Source: Rhizophagus clarus
Taxonomy: Eukaryota; Glomeromycota; Glomeromycetes; Glomerales; Glomeraceae
Reading direction: 5' to 3'
NCBI GenBank assembly: GCA_015698045.1
Contig: BLAL01000162.1
Span: 248,001 to 312,000, forward strand
Length of the DNA stretch: 64,000 bases
Shown here piece after piece: positions 32,401 through 42,299 of this stretch. Each line of letters opens with the position of its first letter. Position 1 is the stretch's first letter. Both the position numbers and the translations under genes were made by a program. The notes beneath the pieces were generated by a model. It saw only the letters and a program-made list of their open reading frames with translations, was not told the origin of the DNA and searched no databases.

Positions 32401-33419
32401 ATTAGTATCCTCTATATCACAAGTTCTTATATTTACCATATAACTCATTATGACCCACTAAATTTTCATATTTACCATAAAACTTCGTCTCTATCTACAA
32501 AATCTTTCTACAGATCCTTATATTCATTATAAATTTTGTCCTCACCTACCAAATATTCATCTAAATACTTGTATTCACTAATATATATTATTAAATAAAT
32601 TGTTTAATAAATTTAACCCTAAAAAAAAGTTTATTCTTTAAGTTTCAAGTAAGAAAAATACATATATTTTTGCTAGTATTAGTTTAAAGTTTTAATTTCT
32701 CACCATGTCTAGTAAATTCTAAAGTTTCTTTTACTTTTCGTTACTTTTAATAGTAAAAAGTATGTCAACTCCCAAGTGAGATCCAAGTGAGGTAATAAAT
32801 ATTATACAAAAAATTTTTTAATAAAATCATAGTAGCGGTCAATATGCACGTTTTTGTTATTTAAGTTTAAGCGCTATATTAAATAAATGCAGTGTTACAT
32901 TAAACCTGTATTTTTTGATTTTCGCAAAATTTAGGCTGGCATTATAAAATTGACCAGCATTACGAAAATTTTGGCCAGCATTATGAATTATTCATCAGTA
33001 AATTTAACCTGATTTAACTAATTTCGGTCAACTTTGATCATATATATGTATACTACTTTTAATAATAGTACTTCGCCACAATTTTTTTTTTACCAACCTT
33101 AATGAAAAAAATTTGCTTTTCTTTTTTGTGACATTTCCTATGACTGATAAGTATTCAAGTGGAATAAAAGATTTTTACTGTATCAATAATTTATTTTAAA
33201 CAGTTTGTGTTATTAATTAAATTTTTATATTCTTTATCAGAAGAGAATGATGTAATGATCTTATTATTTCATTACTATCTTATAATAAAAAATATTTTTT
33301 CATTATTTAATTTGTACTTCCCATAATTATGTTTGTATAATTTTTCAATAATTGAAATACATATGTAGGGTAGGATCAACCATATTGTTGATTGTACTTC
33401 ATGCATAGTGTGATTAGTG
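32401..33419. other. AT-rich spacer, nothing firm
   Basis: Around 32934-33000 there is a GGCTGGCATTATAAAATTGA / TGGCCAGCATTATG repeat that could be MITE debris. The rest is unremarkable. Confidence 0.35.
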
Positions 33420-33439
33420 TCATATAATGCAAAAAATCA

Positions 33440-33715
33440 TATTTCTTTAACTCATGTTTAAACTCGTAATGAATTTGTGCTCAACTTGAGTTGATAAAAT
33501 TATTACAAAATCATTGATTTTATTAAATTTATCAGAATTTTTATACCTAATTAAAGATGATTAATATAAAATTCACTAACGATTTTATTATAACATTACT
33601 GACTTTTTTGTTAATCTTGAATATTTTATTTTGAATTTAAATTGTTCGCTTTGAACTCAAGTTGAATTTAAATTCAACTCAAGTTTAACTCATTCGCTTA
33701 AGTGAATTGTGAATC
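33440..33715. mobile_element. MITE family Y, copy 1
   Basis: The ends carry GCTCAACTTGAGTTGATAAA and, inverted, GAGTTAAACTTGAGTTGAAT. The core (TATCAGAATTTTTATACCTA, then ATTAAAGATGATTAA) is the inverse of the copy at 40197-40460. The exact ends are uncertain. Confidence 0.6.
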
Positions 33716-34299
33716 TATAATTATTAAATTGTAATATGATATTTGTATATTGTAGATCATTAAATATTACATCATAGAATTTCATGAAATTTAGAAAACA
33801 GGATGTTAATGTAATATACTATACATTAAATTTTCTATTTAAAAGTATTATTGACAAATATTTTCCTTTTCCCACCACTAGTCGAAAAAGGACAATTTGG
33901 CCTAAATTTGACTAGGTCGAATATAGGTCGAATGATGATCTAACCTATGTCAAATTAAGGCCAATTTTTTTGGCGCATTTAGGGTGCCAATCGTTTCAAA
34001 TTCAAAAGAAAAATTCAATCTATATTAGGACATTTACATATTTATTCGACCTAAAAAAAAACTATATTCGACTACTATATATAATCCGAATATTATTGAT
34101 AAATAGGTCAAACTAGAGATTTTTTAAGGCCGAATAATAGTAGTTTTATTAACATTTATTTATAGCTACATTTTATTAATAGTTACATATTATACATATA
34201 AAATTCTATCTAATATCTATCTATATATTATCATTCTCATCCATCCATCCGTCCGCCATTTATCTACAACCACTATCTATTAAGACCCATGTGACAAAG

Positions 34300-35790
34300 A
34301 AACGCATTTATAGTTCAAAGCCAGACCAATTTTCTAAAAAAAAATGAAAAGAAAAAAAATGTTAACATTTTTTAGGTAAAAACTGAAGGCTGTTAATGGT
34401 GGCCTAAGGTATACCTACATAGAGCTTTATAATCGCTTTTTTTGAGACTATTCTCCTATGAAACTTTATCTGGTTTCAGTAGAGCCAATTTTCCTATAAA
34501 AAGAAAAAAAATGAATATTAGTATAATATTCGTTGAAATAATATGAAAAAATTAAAAAACATTTTTACCTGCAGGTATTCCATTAGAGACTTGAGAAATT
34601 ATCTAAAAAAAAATGATCAATGAGTAATGATCGTTAAAATAAAAGTGAAAAAAAAATCACTTTTTTATTTACTAAAATTCAAGTCCAAACTTTCGAGATA
34701 ATCACCACTGAATCGCCTAAAAAAAAAAATAAAATAAAATGAACTGTTAGCAATAGTTCGTTAAAATAAAAGTGAAAAGAAAATTTTGTTTTTTTTGTTT
34801 ACCAATATCCAATCGATCCCAAGAAAAACTTGAAAACTGCCTAAAAAAAGAAAAAAAGCGAAATGTTAGCAATGTTCATTAAATTACAAAAAAAAAATTA
34901 TTTTTTTTTTTTACTTTGCCAAATACTGCATCCAAATGTTCAAGAAACCGGTCATCTAAAAAAGAATAATAACGAAATGTTAATAATCATTGTGAAAAGA
35001 AACAAAAAAAGGACGTTTATTTACCAGATTGCTTACTGAATTTCCACCGTCCAATTCCTCACTGAGATCCTATGTGTTCTCTATTCATACGCCAAGAATC
35101 CAAAGAACTAATCGCCTAAAAAAAAGAAAAAAAAAAGAATTTAAGTATAGTTCCATTAAAGAAGGAACTAAAAAAATTAATTAAAAAAAGACAAGAATCT
35201 CACTGAAATTCTGTCTAGAGGTCAGTTTCCTATAGAAAGAAAGACAAACCGTAAGTTTCGTTAGAAAAAAAAAAGAAAATGATTAAAAAAAATAAACTTA
35301 ACCGTTAAAATTCCACGTATCGTTCAGTTTTTTAAAAGAAAGAAAAATGAAACGTAAGTTTTGTTAAGGAGTAATTAAAAGAATCTTTTCATGTCCAAAG
35401 GTCAGTCACCTAAAAAAGAAAGAAAACCAAATGTTAAGTGATATTTCATTAAATCGAATAATACAAAAACCACTCCCCCTTCCCCTCTCACTGAAATGCT
35501 CCAAAGAGTCAAAGAGCCGCAAGACTCAACAAGTTACAGACGACCAGATATCCCAAAGAGCCAACCAGTTGTCTACAAAAGAAAAAAACAAACTATTAAT
35601 AAAGTTTGTTAAAAAATTAAAGAAAAATAAGTTCTCCCACCAAGTTTCAAGGAAGAGATCTGAGAAAACGCCTAAAAAAAAGAAAGAAAACGAACTGTTA
35701 GAAACCATTTGTTAAATAAAAGTAATTGGGAGAAAAAAAGAAAAACTTACTTGAAGTTTCGTGTCTAAGAAGACTGAAATAACTATGTAA
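34300..35790 (-). repeat. Tandem array D of intron-like modules (about 11 units)
   Basis: On the minus strand, units of ~105-165 bp have a 30-60-bp exon-like piece, a GTAAAT/GTAAAC/GTAAGT donor, ACTTTTATTTTAACGAACTA, a CTAAC branch motif and TTTTTTTTAG. 3' ends lie near 35671, 35577, 35408, 35116, 34952, 34840, 34716, 34598 and 34492. Exon-like pieces share the pattern G(C)GATT...CTTGAA..TTTGGA. The first unit carries an ATG (about 35800) and short text MSDFYIVISVFLDTKLQ. No frame runs through all pieces. The array sits entirely within the CACTA-like ends. Confidence 0.6.
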
Positions 35791-35839
35791 AAATCAGACA
35801 TTTTGCAAAGGTTTTTTTTTAACAAAAGGTTGAGAGAAG

Positions 35840-36010
35840 TGGAAAAAAAAAGAGGGAAAAAGGGAAAAGAAAAGGAAAAGACGAAGAGAAGGGAAAAGAC
35901 GAAAGAAAGGGGAAAGATAAAAGATAGGGAAGGATAAAAGGATGTGAAAACGAAAGAGAGGGGAGGATAAGGAAAAAGGGAATGGCGAAGGAAAAAAGGA
36001 AAGAGTTTCG
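35840..36010 (+). repeat. Polypurine tract (GGGAAAAG repeats)
   Basis: About 170 bp of G/A on the + strand (GGGAAAAGAC, GAAAGGGGAAAG). On the minus strand this is the pyrimidine tract preceding array D, a layout mirrored at 17050-17270 before array A. Confidence 0.75.
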
Positions 36011-36135
36011 TTAAAAGTTTAAAAAAAGCATAAAAATCTTTTTTTAAACTTTGATTCTGTGATACGTGATGCAAGTTCACATGACACACAATTAATATTA
36101 GATTCGACTATGATTTAACAAAGGTCAAATATATG

Positions 36136-36309
36136 TTTAGATGGTAGGGCTGACAGTGTTCAGGGCAACTGGGAGCGAGGCTGGGATTTTCCTTGGTTAA
36201 TTCTTTATAAACGTATTTTTAACTATTTTTATTTTTTTAGAATAGTTTCTTTTATGTATATATATTGATGACTCAATCCCTCACTTAAATAAATAAATAA
36301 AAAATAAAT
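36136..36309 (+). mobile_element. 5'-truncated LINE 3' end with (AAAT)n tail
   Basis: The body contains GCTGACAGTGTTCAGGGCAA, then GGGAGCGAGGCTGGGATTTT. It ends in AAATAAATAAATAAAAAATA. The flanks AAAGGTCAAATATATG (36120-36135) and AAAGGTTGAATATATG (36310-36325) are a 16-bp target duplication with two differences. The stub lies inside the CACTA-like element. Confidence 0.72.
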
Positions 36310-36469
36310 AAAGGTTGAATATATGTATAATCATTGATCATTACTAATTGTGGTCGAATAATTTTAATTTTGGTTGAATATAGGCCAAATTTCATTAAGG
36401 CCGAATATTTTTTTTTTGACTAGTGTACATTTACATGTTTGAATTTTGTAGCATGACATAATATTCTAT

Positions 36470-36700
36470 GGGCCGCTATTAGTGAATCACAACCTTTCTC
36501 GTAGTGTTCAGCTTTTTATAGTTCTGTGTTTGATATTTCTGGCTCTATGAATCTATGCTTAAACCAAATGTCAGAGGAAGATGCGTTTTTATACTACTTG
36601 ATATATGCCAGGAAATGAGTTACCCTGGATGCATTTGGGGTAACTACTTGAGGTTTTTGACCAGGACAGCAGGTTATAACTAAAGTTACCAGCTGAAATG
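36470..36700 (+). mobile_element. Possible short gag-like retroelement fossil
   Basis: This GC-richer patch contains the word NQMSEEDAFLYYL, reminiscent of gag proteins of LTR retroelements. It is short and broken, with no terminal repeats. Family assignment is weak. Confidence 0.22.
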
Positions 36701-37015
36701 GTAAAGGTTAATGCCAAAATGTTGAAATTAAAATCTGTCGAAATGCCGAAATGCTAAAATAATTTCGACATGTAGAAATTATTGAAATGTCAAAATAGTC
36801 AGAATTGTCGAAATAATTTTAACATGTCAAATTGATGAAATTGTCGAAATGTACAAACTGTACGAAATTAATTTTAACATGTCAAAATTTTTAGAATTGT
36901 CGAATTGACAAAATTGTCGAAATGTACAAACTGTACGAGATTAATTTCGACATGTCGAAATTTTTAGAATTGTCAAATTGTTAAAATTGTCGAAATGAAA
37001 AACTGATGTCTTCAA
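36700..37015 (+). repeat. Tandem TGTCGAAAT / CATGTCGAAAT repeats
   Basis: Units such as GAATTGTCGAATTGACAAAA and TTGTCGAAATGTACAAACTG, plus GAATTAATTTYRACATGTC, recur with ~80-bp period (36835, 36900, 36965). Related TTTCGACATGTTAAAAATG words appear inverted at 37860-37900, so 36.7-37.9 kb could be one foldback element. Confidence 0.55.
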
Positions 37016-37131
37016 AATTGATATTGTAAATAAATGAATATGTAAATTTAAATAAAAATAATTAGTTAATGTTTTATTTAAAGCAAAAATTCTTATTTAT
37101 TTAGTGAAAAAAATAAACAAAATCATCCATA

Positions 37132-37370
37132 AGTGGACAAAATTGTCCAAAAAAAAGTAAAAAAAAAATAGACAAATCGCTAAAAAATTATAAAGATTGG
37201 ACAAAATATTGTGAAAAAAAAATTTAAAAAGTACGAAGTTTGAACAAAACTGTCCAAAAAAATTACAAAGTACGAAAATTGGACAAAATTGTCCAAACCT
37301 GTAAAAAATGACCAAACCTGATAAAAAAGTGGACAAAATTATCCAAAAGGAAAAAGTGGACAAAGTTGTT
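37132..37370 (+). repeat. Minisatellite of GGACAAAATTGTCC palindromes
   Basis: The palindrome GGACAAAATTGTCC and variants occur about every 35-60 bp, e.g. 37135, 37198, 37272 and 37331, with AAAAAAGT spacers. Confidence 0.65.
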
Positions 37371-38040
37371 TAAAAATGAGGAAATCTTATACCTTATTGA
37401 TGAACGTAAAACTTGATGACAACTCTTGTAAGTCAATATACGTATGACCTTCATTCTTCTTAAATATTATTCTCACTTTATCTTATTCGAAAACACATGA
37501 ATCAATTTTTTTATTTGTTACCATCCAAATATATGAAAGCGCTGTTGAAACTGAATTTTCAACATCGTCAGGTAAAAAAGCTTTTTTTTCACGAATCTTT
37601 GAATTGAGAATAGCGGAAGGTATTTTCGACATATTCAAACAAAGAAATACTTGATAATATTTTGTGTGAAATCAAGAAGAAAAATATTTTTTTTTGATTT
37701 TATAACGTGTTTATTTATATTCAATTTTGCCAGCCACATCATTACATCACAAAAAAATGATGATCTGCAGCCAATCATTATTTTGACAATTTCGCCAATT
37801 TCGACTTGACGAATTTATTTTGGCTTTTTGCCATTTTGATTTGCATTGACGAATTGTTTATTTTTTTTCGACATTTTTAACATGTCGAAATTCTTTATTT
37901 ACGATATGCATCTTTAGCAGTATATATTTATGATTTTTTTATTTATTAGATTTACTTATTTAATTCTTTCAATCTATGTTATTGATAAGCTATTGTTTTA
38001 ATTAAATGAATAAATTCAATAAACATTATACAAACATAAA
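37371..38040. other. Spacer, part of a possible foldback element
   Basis: It includes the inverted TCGACATG words near 37860-37900. No gene. Confidence 0.35.
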
Positions 38041-38145
38041 ATCGAAGTGATAAATTTTTATTGTTTTTTACTAATTTCTTACAAATCAATTATTATAAAT
38101 ATAAAATTCAATTGTTTAAGCTTTTGCTATTTGCTACACAAACAG

Positions 38146-38451
38146 ATCAATCCAGCGGTTAAGATATTAAGAAAAAAACCACAAATTGTAAAAACTAAAA
38201 GAGCTGAAAATTTTAAAATGACCATTGATGAGCTACCTGTGGATGCGCCAAATTGGTATTTAAATCAGGAAACTCTTAAAAGATTTAATAGGCTGACTAA
38301 TAATATTCCAGTATATGATTATAATACTGGTCAAGAAGATGTTAATAGTAATTATAGTGATACTGAAGATGATTATGAAGAAAAAAATAGAGTAAATTCT
38401 AATAAAAGAAAAAGAAAAAAAACTAAAAAAAAAATCAAAAAAAAGGAGTGA
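38146..38451 (+). CDS. Unidentified acidic/basic protein, probable last exon (101 aa)
   Basis: It opens after a splice-like TTGCTACACAAACAG and ends at TGA 38449-38451. The text includes INPAVKILRKKPQIVKTKRA, then ENFKMTIDELPVDAPNWYLN and QETLKRFNRLTNNIPVYDYN, an acidic stretch (YSDTEDDYEE) and a Lys-rich tail (KRKRKKTKKKIKKKE) that could act as a nuclear localisation signal. AATAAAC follows ~65 bp later. Codon content is clearly coding-like and there are no internal stops, unlike the decayed genes nearby. An internal ATG (MTIDELPVDAP) could also start a shorter protein. No domain is recognised. Confidence 0.5.
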   Translation: MNPAVKILRKKPQIVKTKRAENFKMTIDELPVDAPNWYLNQETLKRFNRLTNNIPVYDYNTGQEDVNSNYSDTEDDYEEKNRVNSNKRKRKKTKKKIKKKE

Positions 38452-39074
38452 AAAGAAGCATAAATCAAAATAGACAATTATTATTTTATTAAGTTATAAT
38501 AATTTGCTTTTATTCAATAAACATTTATTTTTTTTTTATTAAAGTATTAATTAAATAAACAATCTGTCATCATATATTATAAATATATTATAATGATGAA
38601 ATGTTTCTTAAAAAAGGTACATTTAGACGTGACATATCTAGTACTGCTGATTTTTCTAAAATGTTACTAAAATCTTTTTATAGATCAAATTAAGAGAACT
38701 AATCTATCAATTTACAATATAAAATCTTGAAATAATCTTTCATATTTTCAAAATACGTGATTAACCTCATTTTTGCTATTTGCCAAAAAGGAATTTTACT
38801 TGTTTGTTACTTATTTAAGTGTATTTTAGTGTATTTTGTAACGAAGAAACTTGCCTGACAATGGTTTTGGATTTTACGATAAATTTATTAAATTAAATTA
38901 TAAAATAGTAAAAATATTAAAATAATAATTAGATGAATATAAAAAATATATATATTTAATAAAAAATAATAATAATAAAAATAATAAAAATATAAAAATA
39001 TAAAAAATAAAAAATAAAATATAAAAAATACAAAATAAAAAAAAAATAAAAATATATAAAAAATAAAAAAAATA
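38452..39074. other. Spacer with AT microsatellite
   Basis: 38930-39075 is (AAATAATAAT/AAATAAAAAAT)-rich. No gene is supported. Confidence 0.4.
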
Positions 39075-39685
39075 TAATTTACAGATTCTGAGACCACCAA
39101 TGTGCAGTGTTTTTATGCCGCCTATGACTGTGGTGGTTCTCTAAAAAATATATATAAATTTAGAATTTAAATAACTTAAATATAAATTAAAAAAATTCTT
39201 AATAATTATCAGGTCTGTTCCAAAACTTTGTGCAAAACTGCCTATAATATCTTTCTCATTCTTGAGACCACCTTCCATTTCGCGCATCATTCCTTCATTC
39301 ACAGAAATCCTAAAAATATTAATACTATTAATTTTTTATTTTTTTTTATTTTTTTTTTATGATTTATTATTATTTTACTAACATTAAAATTCCTGATCAA
39401 GTTCTTTCACTTTCTTTCTACCTATTGGTCAGTAAACCTCATGCGGAACTGTCTCTGAATTCTTTGAGCTAGACTTTCCCAGAATTCAGAGTGGTCTCTC
39501 CTGAGCATGTCATGATAGTAGTCATTTCTTTTCCTTTACATTATTTATTTAATTTTTAGATCAGAAAATGTAAGAGAAAAAAAAACTAGAAAATGATCAA
39601 AGTTAATTATTAGTTTTCATTTATTTTTTTACCTACTATATCTTATTAAATATTCAGTTATTGCATCAGTCCAATTTGTAGGCAT
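39075..39685 (-). pseudogene. Myb/SANT-like DNA-binding domain gene, multi-exon, decayed
   Basis: Exon 1 (39685-39633) reads MPTNWTDAITEYLIRYSR. After an intron, exon 2 (39527-39383) reads NDYYHDMLRRDHSEFWESLA, then QRIQRQFRMRFTDQ, a stop, VERK, a stop, and KNLIRNFN. Exon 3 starts at 39309 (ISVNEGMMREMEGGLKNEKD). A further exon-like piece lies at 39140-39083 (TTTTTTAG start, GTAAAT end). The W...L...Y...FWESLA...F...QV..K(W)KNL layout is the trihelix/Myb-SANT-like fold, in which the second stop (TGA) sits where the conserved Trp (TGG) is expected. It may be a DNA-binding regulator or a transposon accessory protein. Confidence 0.6.
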
Positions 39686-40196
39686 TTTAAGAAAAAGAAT
39701 ATATAATAATAAAAAATAATGGCAACAAATTTTAAGAAAAAGAATATATAATAAAAATAATGACAACAAATTTATTATAAGAAAAAAAAAAGATGAAACC
39801 TCTTTTTATAAACAATTTTTTATCACCTAGTATTATTATATTAATTATCCTTCAAGAACATTTACGTAAATTGTTTTAATTTTTCAAATATGTCATGATT
39901 GTTATGATCTATCTTCTTTATATTAAAATCTAAAAAAAGTAATACAGATATGGATCAACAATACAATCAATCACAACGAACAAGTTAAACTTGACCTAAA
40001 CTCAATTGTTATGATTGTGATTCCAAAAAATCATGATAAAGGTCTTCTTTTAATTATATATTAAATCTAAAAAAGATAAAATCTAATAATACAGATATGT
40101 AAATAAATAGTATTTTTTATTTTGTTTTATAATACACTTTTGCCAATTATAGACTACAAATAAAACAATTACAGATTTACAATACATTACACAAAG
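39686..40196. other. AT-rich spacer, nothing recognised
   Basis: A duplicated ATTTTAAGAAAAAGAATATA word occurs at 39684 and 39730. No gene. Confidence 0.35.
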
Positions 40197-40460
40197 ATCT
40201 TGAGCAAACAAGTTAAACTCAGGTTGAACTCAAGTTTAACTTGAATTCAAAGTGAACAATTTAAATTTAAAATAAAATATCCAAGATTAACAAAAAGGTT
40301 GGTAACATTATAATAAAATCAGTAGTAAAATTTTATTTAATCATCTTTAATTAGGTATAAAAATTCTGATAAATTTAATAAAATCAGTGATTTTTTAATA
40401 ATTTTATCAACTCAAGTTGAGCACGAATAGTGAATAATCAACAAGTTTGTAATTCTTTAC
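40197..40460. mobile_element. MITE family Y, copy 2
   Basis: The inverse of 33440-33715. It shares ATCTTTAATTAGGTATAAAA, then ATTCTGATAAATTTAATAAA, and ends with CAACTCAAGTTGAGC. The ends are approximate. Confidence 0.6.
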
Positions 40461-40734
40461 TAATATTGTCTTTGCATTTGATAGGTGACCAATTTTGTGA
40501 CTGATGTGACTAAATATAATATTACCCAAATAACCAATAAAAATTGATAATTTTGTTAATCATGTGATTGTACAATCATGATTTAATTATTTATTTATCG
40601 TATTTTTTTTTTTTTTAAAAAACTTTTTTTCTCTCTCTCAAATTTTTACTTTATTGTTTTGTCTAAAAAATAAAGATAAAGATATATTTTTTGTTGAAAT
40701 TTCTTTTTCCCATTATTATGTTATTCTTAACACT

Positions 40735-41470
40735 CTTATTAATATATTTTTCCAATGTATTTCTTCTCACTAACATCCTAAACAATGTTCTACTATTGAG
40801 TTTTTTACTTTATTAGTTTTTCTAAAAAATAAATACAAAGGTACATTTTTTGTTAAAATTTTTTTTTCCATTCTGTTAATACTCTTACTAATATTTTTTT
40901 CTAATGTGTTTCCTCCTACTAACGTTCCTACTAACAATGTTTTACTGTTAAATCCTTACTTTTACTAACACTTCTACTAACATTAACACTAATATTAATA
41001 CTTATACTTTATATTTTTTTTATTGACATTTTCTACTAACTTTCATACTAATATTAATACAGGATCTCAGACATTACTGATACAACTCATAATCATAAAA
41101 AAAAGCAAATTGATGTGAAATTTAAAAGCTAAAAAACATGTTTTTTGCAGTTTTCTCATCAACCAGTAATCCAAATTGGATAAGCATTTTTTTAAAATGT
41201 AGCTTTCAATGAGATCTACAAAATAAAAAAAAAGTTTATCAAAATTGGTTGAATAGATGGCAAGATATCCTTAAAAAACTAAAAGAGCAAATTGGCTTAA
41301 TTTTGAGAAAAATAGGTAAAAAAAAAGTGAGTTATTTTAGTAATGTCTGGGGTCCTATTAATACTAACACTTTCTAATGTAAAAATTTTTTTATTAATGT
41401 TCCTTTTCTTTTGCTAACACTTCTACTAATATTCATACTAACACTTCTATTACTAACATTTTACTTTCTT
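40735..41470 (+). repeat. Degenerate CTACTAACATT repeats
   Basis: CTAACATCCTAAACAATGTT, CTACTAACGTTCCTACTAAC and CACTTCTACTAACATTAACA-like words recur on both sides of the MITE at 41061-41356. They resemble the branch-point part of the intron-like modules but lack a regular AG-ended layout. Confidence 0.45.
41061..41356. mobile_element. MITE family X, copy 3
   Basis: The ends are AGGATCTCAGACATTACTGA and, inverted, AGGACCCCAGACATTACTAA. The flanks ATTAATAC at 41053-41060 and 41357-41364 are an exact 8-bp duplication. 296 bp, non-coding. The best preserved of three copies. Confidence 0.88.
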
Positions 41471-41759
41471 TCAAATTAAATAGATATAATGAAATAAAAA
41501 CAAACAAACAAGTAAATATTAATTGTAAATAAATTATGATTTGTATAAAGAGTAGTAAATTTTTTTTATAATATTTTTTGTATAATATTTTTTTTATTAT
41601 CGATTGAAAATATAAATAAACCTTTCAGTAATTACAATTAAATAAATTAAATTACTTTTAAATTACAATTGTATTTAAATTATAAATCTATTACTATTAA
41701 TGCCCCATAAATGCTATACTTTTTGGCTATCTGATATGTATGAAAATTATGAAATTATG

Positions 41760-42091
41760 CTTATATTTCAAATACAAATAGGATACATATCAGGTATATA
41801 TAGAATACTTATTAGCACTATCCGATAAGTGTATAATATCTATCTGATATTTTTTTAAAATATATCAGGTACCCAATAAATCTATGATATGTAACTGATA
41901 TTTAACTATCCAATATATATAAGATATGTACCTGATATGTATGTTATATGTCACTAATTTTTTGCATCTGACAGGTACATATTAGATACCTGATATGTGT
42001 AGTATTATCAAATAGCATACACATATTTCACACATATTAGGTACTTGATATGTACCTAATATATACCTGATAGCATCAATTTTGACCAGTG
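41760..42091 (-). repeat. Repeat R terminal fragment, inverted
   Basis: ATATCAGGTAC/GTACCTGATAT reiterations ending GATAGCATCAATTTTGACCA plus GTG at 42091, the inverse of the start of the repeats at 29861 and 44281. Confidence 0.6.
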
Positions 42092-42299
42092 ATATTTACT
42101 AAGATAACAATTTCAGTTGGTGCAAGTTGGGTGGATCAAGTTAAAAACTAATTTCCAATACTAAAATAAATAAGCAAATCAGTTTGTTCAAAAGAATACC
42201 AATATTTAATAAAGATAAGCAAGCATTACCTAGCCACTAGTCAGGAACAAGTAAAAAAGAATGATCCTTTATGTAAAATTTGTTGGCCAATTTAACGAG

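Larger units (their letters stand above)
33876..36425. mobile_element. CACTA-like (EnSpm) element, 2.55 kb, non-autonomous
   Basis: The termini are CACTAGTCGAAAAAGGACAA and, inverted, CACTAGTCAAAAAAAAAATA. They are followed inward by repeated GGTCGAATA/TATTCGACC subterminal words on both sides, as is typical of CACTA elements. The flanks are CAC (33873-33875) and TAC (36426-36428), a possible 3-bp duplication with one change. No transposase is recognised. The inside holds intron-module array D on the minus strand and a LINE 3' stub at 36136-36309. Confidence 0.68.

Noticed and set aside
35526-36089. Minus frames of 60 and 125 codons as one protein-coding gene
   Set aside because: They are built from pyrimidine tracts and intron-like T runs. 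Only very short pieces between splice signals look exon-like.
38888-39100. 70-codon Phe/Tyr-rich minus frame
   Set aside because: Translation of AAATAATA repeats; the nearby genuine exons are in other frames.
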